This document shows positions 34,801 to 36,571 of a stretch of DNA of 36,571 nt, piece by piece. Origin of the DNA: Sphingomonadales bacterium BRH_c3. GTDB taxonomy: Bacteria; Pseudomonadota; Alphaproteobacteria; Sphingomonadales; Sphingomonadaceae. The first letter of the stretch is position 1. Each line of letters starts with the position of its first letter. The DNA lies in the NCBI GenBank assembly GCA_001515985.1, contig LOET01000051.1, forward strand, positions 1 to 36,571. The letters are read 5' to 3'. Made by a program: the position numbers and the translations under genes. The notes under the pieces are model-generated. The model was not told the DNA's origin. It saw only the letters and a program-made list of their open reading frames with translations, and made no database searches.

Positions 34801-35338
34801 GTTCGCGACCGTCAAGCGCGACCACATTGTTTGCCCATGCGGGCATCGTGCACTTCACCTCCAGGTTGGCAGGCGGCAGCAGGATCAGCTGCACGCCCTC
34901 ACTGTGTTCAGCAAGCATGGGCAGTGAAATCTCGCACGCCCCTTTGCCCTGCCATTCGCCCTCGAGCGTGGTCATCCGTCCGGCACTGATCAACCGGCAC
35001 AGGCGCCCATAGGCGGCACGGTCCTGCGGATAGGCAAGGAAGGTTAGCCCCTCGACCGTTTCGATCCGTGTGCCGATTACCGGGCGCATCTTGAGTGCTT
35101 TCGCCTCGGTATGGACCCGCACCACGCCGGCCATGGAATTGGCGTCAGCGATTCCGACGGCGTCATAGCCAAGCGCGCGGGCGCGAGTCACGAGATCGAC
35201 TGCATCCGATGCCCCGCGCAGAAAGCTGAAACAGCTTACCAGCCCCAGCTCGACAAATGGTGCGCGCCGTGGAAGCTTGATCGTATCAGGATCAAGCTCG
35301 ATCCGGCGTTTGGCAGGGGTCAGTGGTGCATCGGGCAT
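31892..35338 (-). CDS. dnaE2: Error-prone DNA polymerase DnaE2 (ImuC)
   Basis: DnaE2 is the catalytic polymerase of the ImuAB-DnaE2 mutasome, which performs SOS-induced translesion synthesis. The 1148-residue protein has an N-terminal PHP domain ([20 protein letters not shown]), then the C-family polymerase core: [19 protein letters not shown], the catalytic aspartates in [47 protein letters not shown], and [17 protein letters not shown]. A helix-hairpin-helix and an OB fold ([20 protein letters not shown]) complete it. The first PHP-domain His is replaced by Ser-Cys-Phe, as is usual for DnaE2. ATG 35338 is preceded by a promoter with a LexA box. A PilZ gene separates it from imuB, which is unusual. 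Confidence 0.97.
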   Translation of the reverse strand: [1148 protein letters not shown]

Positions 35339-35379
35339 AGGTCACAGGGCGACTGGTGTAATTACCAGGTCGACTCTAT

Positions 35380-35394
35380 GTTCACTATATGTTC
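35380..35394. promoter_or_regulatory. LexA (SOS) box in the dnaE2 promoter
   Basis: The plus strand reads GTTC-ACTATAT-GTTC, an exact match to the alphaproteobacterial LexA operator GTTC-N7-GTTC. It lies 42-56 bases upstream of the dnaE2 ATG. On the minus strand the spacer contains TATAGT (35389-35384), a 5/6 -10 hexamer, with TTGAAA (35410-35405) 15 bases further upstream as a possible -35. LexA binding here would block the -10 element directly. Confidence 0.85.
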
Positions 35395-35439
35395 TTATCC
35401 AGGATTTCAATGGGTAGTAGGCCCGGCGATGCACCGAAA

Positions 35440-35826
35440 TCAGGCTGCCTTTTCGCCTCTGCCCTGTGCTTTCTTCTGCCTGAGCCGTTCATTGTAGAGG
35501 TGCTCAATCACCGCCGGGTGCATCTTGCCATCAAACGCAATACCCGCATATTTACCATCGACCCAAACAAACTTGCCTACCGGAGTATGGATTCCCTTGA
35601 TCCGCAGCAGAACACTCTCGCCCACTTCCGCGAAACCAGCCCGACCTTTGACCTTGCAGCCGCCCTCGGACACATCGACCACTTCAACATAGAGTGGGCG
35701 CGAACGCATCCGCCCCTTTACCAACATCTCAAGCGGCTTGCGTTCGGATGAGCGGGATGATGCGATCTCTTTCATGCGCGTATCATGACGGAAACTGGTA
35801 AAGAAATGTCTAGTGGTGATTTCCAT
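35440..35826 (-). CDS. PilZ-domain protein located between imuB and dnaE2
   Basis: The 128-residue protein consists mainly of one PilZ domain. The two c-di-GMP-binding motifs are present: RxxxR as RSSER (residues 25-29) and DxSxxG as DVSEGG (about residues 51-56), followed by beta strands (CKVKGRAGFAEVGESVLLRI, VGKFVWVDGKYAGIAF) and a short basic helix. It should bind cyclic-di-GMP, though the target is unknown. The frame begins at ATG 35826; ATG 35775 (MKEIASS) would leave a minimal 111-residue PilZ protein. A TATAAA hexamer 3 bases before the first ATG would, if a promoter, favour the second start. The gene is 21 bases after imuB, so it may be transcribed with the SOS operon. Confidence 0.85.
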   Translation of the reverse strand: MEITTRHFFTSFRHDTRMKEIASSRSSERKPLEMLVKGRMRSRPLYVEVVDVSEGGCKVKGRAGFAEVGESVLLRIKGIHTPVGKFVWVDGKYAGIAFDGKMHPAVIEHLYNERLRQKKAQGRGEKAA

Positions 35827-35847
35827 TACTTTATAGTGAGTTGGCTA

Positions 35848-36571
35848 TTAACCATAGAGCCCGTGCAGATACCAGAGGGGTAAATCACCCCTGCCATCTC
35901 CTGCCAGGCCATGGCGATAGATCCAGTAGCGTCGCCCCCGTTCGTCCTCTATCCGGTAGTAATCACGCAGACGCGCGTTCGAGCGTTCGCGCCACCATTC
36001 AGGCGCGATCCGTTCGGGCCCTTCCACCCGCGCGACTTCGCAGACTGTACCGCGCCAACGGAACGCGCGCGGATAGCCGTCAGGCGTGGCATAAAGCACC
36101 GCGATCGCCTCAGGCCGGTCGAGCAGCTTGAGTGGGCGCTGATGAAACGCCAGCTCGCCCTGACTGGCAGGTTCAGGCTGCAGTGGTAACTGCCAGCGCT
36201 GCGCGCGTTCGGGCAAATGGCTGGTATATGGCACCGGGCGGCGCACTGCGCCCGCGCCAAGGCGAACCATCAGCCGGTCGATGCAGGTGCTAAGCGAGGT
36301 GCCGTGCGCTTCGGCAGCACTCTCGATATCGCGCTGTGCCAATGCCAAGGGTTCGATCCAGCTGGCCCGCAGGCGCAGCAATTCGATCCCGAAACCGGCA
36401 TCCACGCCATCAAGCCTGGCAGCAAACAGGCGGCAGATATGCGCAGGATCGCGGGTTGCTGCGGACAGTTCGATCGCGCGGATGATCACTTCGCCATCGA
36501 CCCGCCATAGCGCCAGCTCAAGCCGCCGCGCACCCTGCCCGCGCCCTTCCAGCTCGCGCGCCATGTCGGCG
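35848..36571 (-). CDS. imuB: DNA polymerase Y-family protein ImuB, C-terminal part (5' end outside window)
   Basis: The frame is open to the right edge of the window, so only about the last 240 residues are present. ImuB is a Y-family-like, catalytically inactive subunit that connects the mutasome to the beta clamp. The visible part matches the C-terminal region: ARRLELALWRVDGEVIIRAI, LPLQPEPASQGELAF with a clamp-contact-like position, PDGYPRAFRWRGTVCEVARV, EGPERIAPEWWRE and the final RRYWIYRHGLAGDGRGDLP with WYLHGLYG, the standard ImuB ending. The Y-family palm domain lies outside. The presence of dnaE2 downstream supports the call; imuA is expected beyond the window. Confidence 0.93.
   Translation of the reverse strand, partial: ADMARELEGRGQGARRLELALWRVDGEVIIRAIELSAATRDPAHICRLFAARLDGVDAGFGIELLRLRASWIEPLALAQRDIESAAEAHGTSLSTCIDRLMVRLGAGAVRRPVPYTSHLPERAQRWQLPLQPEPASQGELAFHQRPLKLLDRPEAIAVLYATPDGYPRAFRWRGTVCEVARVEGPERIAPEWWRERSNARLRDYYRIEDERGRRYWIYRHGLAGDGRGDLPLWYLHGLYG

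Overview
This window looks like a conserved chromosomal segment of an alphaproteobacterium of the order Sphingomonadales, most likely Erythrobacteraceae. The evidence is the GC-rich coding style, the gene neighbourhoods (queA / cyclophilin / coaD / ispA / xseB; serB divergent from miaA; ilvB-ilvN-ilvC; a phoR-pstCAB-phoU-phoB cluster without pstS), the long type of LeuA, and an SOS box of the alphaproteobacterial GTTC-N7-GTTC form. The family assignment rests on recalled protein resemblance, not on a search. No prophage, IS element, CRISPR array or integron is visible.

Layout. 1-338 is the 3' end of a TetR-family regulator. 329-3880, minus strand: queA, an exported cyclophilin, coaD, ispA and xseB; the last three overlap by 4 bp each. 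3933-8125, plus strand: two small membrane proteins, purL, a palindromic dispersed-type repeat, a DUF6122-like membrane protein and a DUF3052 protein. 8134-9897, minus strand: a Coq4-family protein with a palindrome in its promoter, and serB. 9890-15450, plus strand: miaA, then ilvB, ilvN, ilvC and an FMN-dependent alpha-hydroxy-acid dehydrogenase. 15522-17354: a 20-codon leucine-rich leader peptide and leuA. 17653-20805: an OmpA-family protein, an amidohydrolase and a nitronate monooxygenase. 20802-22783, minus strand: a solitary AHH-type nuclease, a poorly characterised partner gene and a flavodoxin-like protein. 22865-24902: recJ and two tRNA-Glu genes (anticodons TTC and CTC). 24995-31223: the phosphate-starvation regulon core. 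31220-36571, minus strand: a LysE-family exporter, dnaE2, a PilZ-domain protein and the 3' part of imuB.

How the genes work together. ilvB, ilvN, ilvC and leuA are the shared and leucine-specific steps of branched-chain amino acid synthesis; leuA appears to be controlled by ribosome-mediated attenuation. PhoR/PhoB sense and control phosphate uptake through PstCAB and PhoU. Two candidate Pho boxes, each lying on the stop codon of the preceding gene, suggest autoregulation before pstC and again before phoB. ImuB and DnaE2 form the SOS mutasome; here a PilZ gene separates them and dnaE2 has its own LexA box.

The most unusual points are the PilZ gene inside the mutasome locus, the AHH nuclease next to a gene whose best Shine-Dalgarno site points at a CTG codon, the leuA leader peptide, and the placement of the Pho boxes. 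Most of the rest is ordinary housekeeping. All start choices and motif reads were made by eye.
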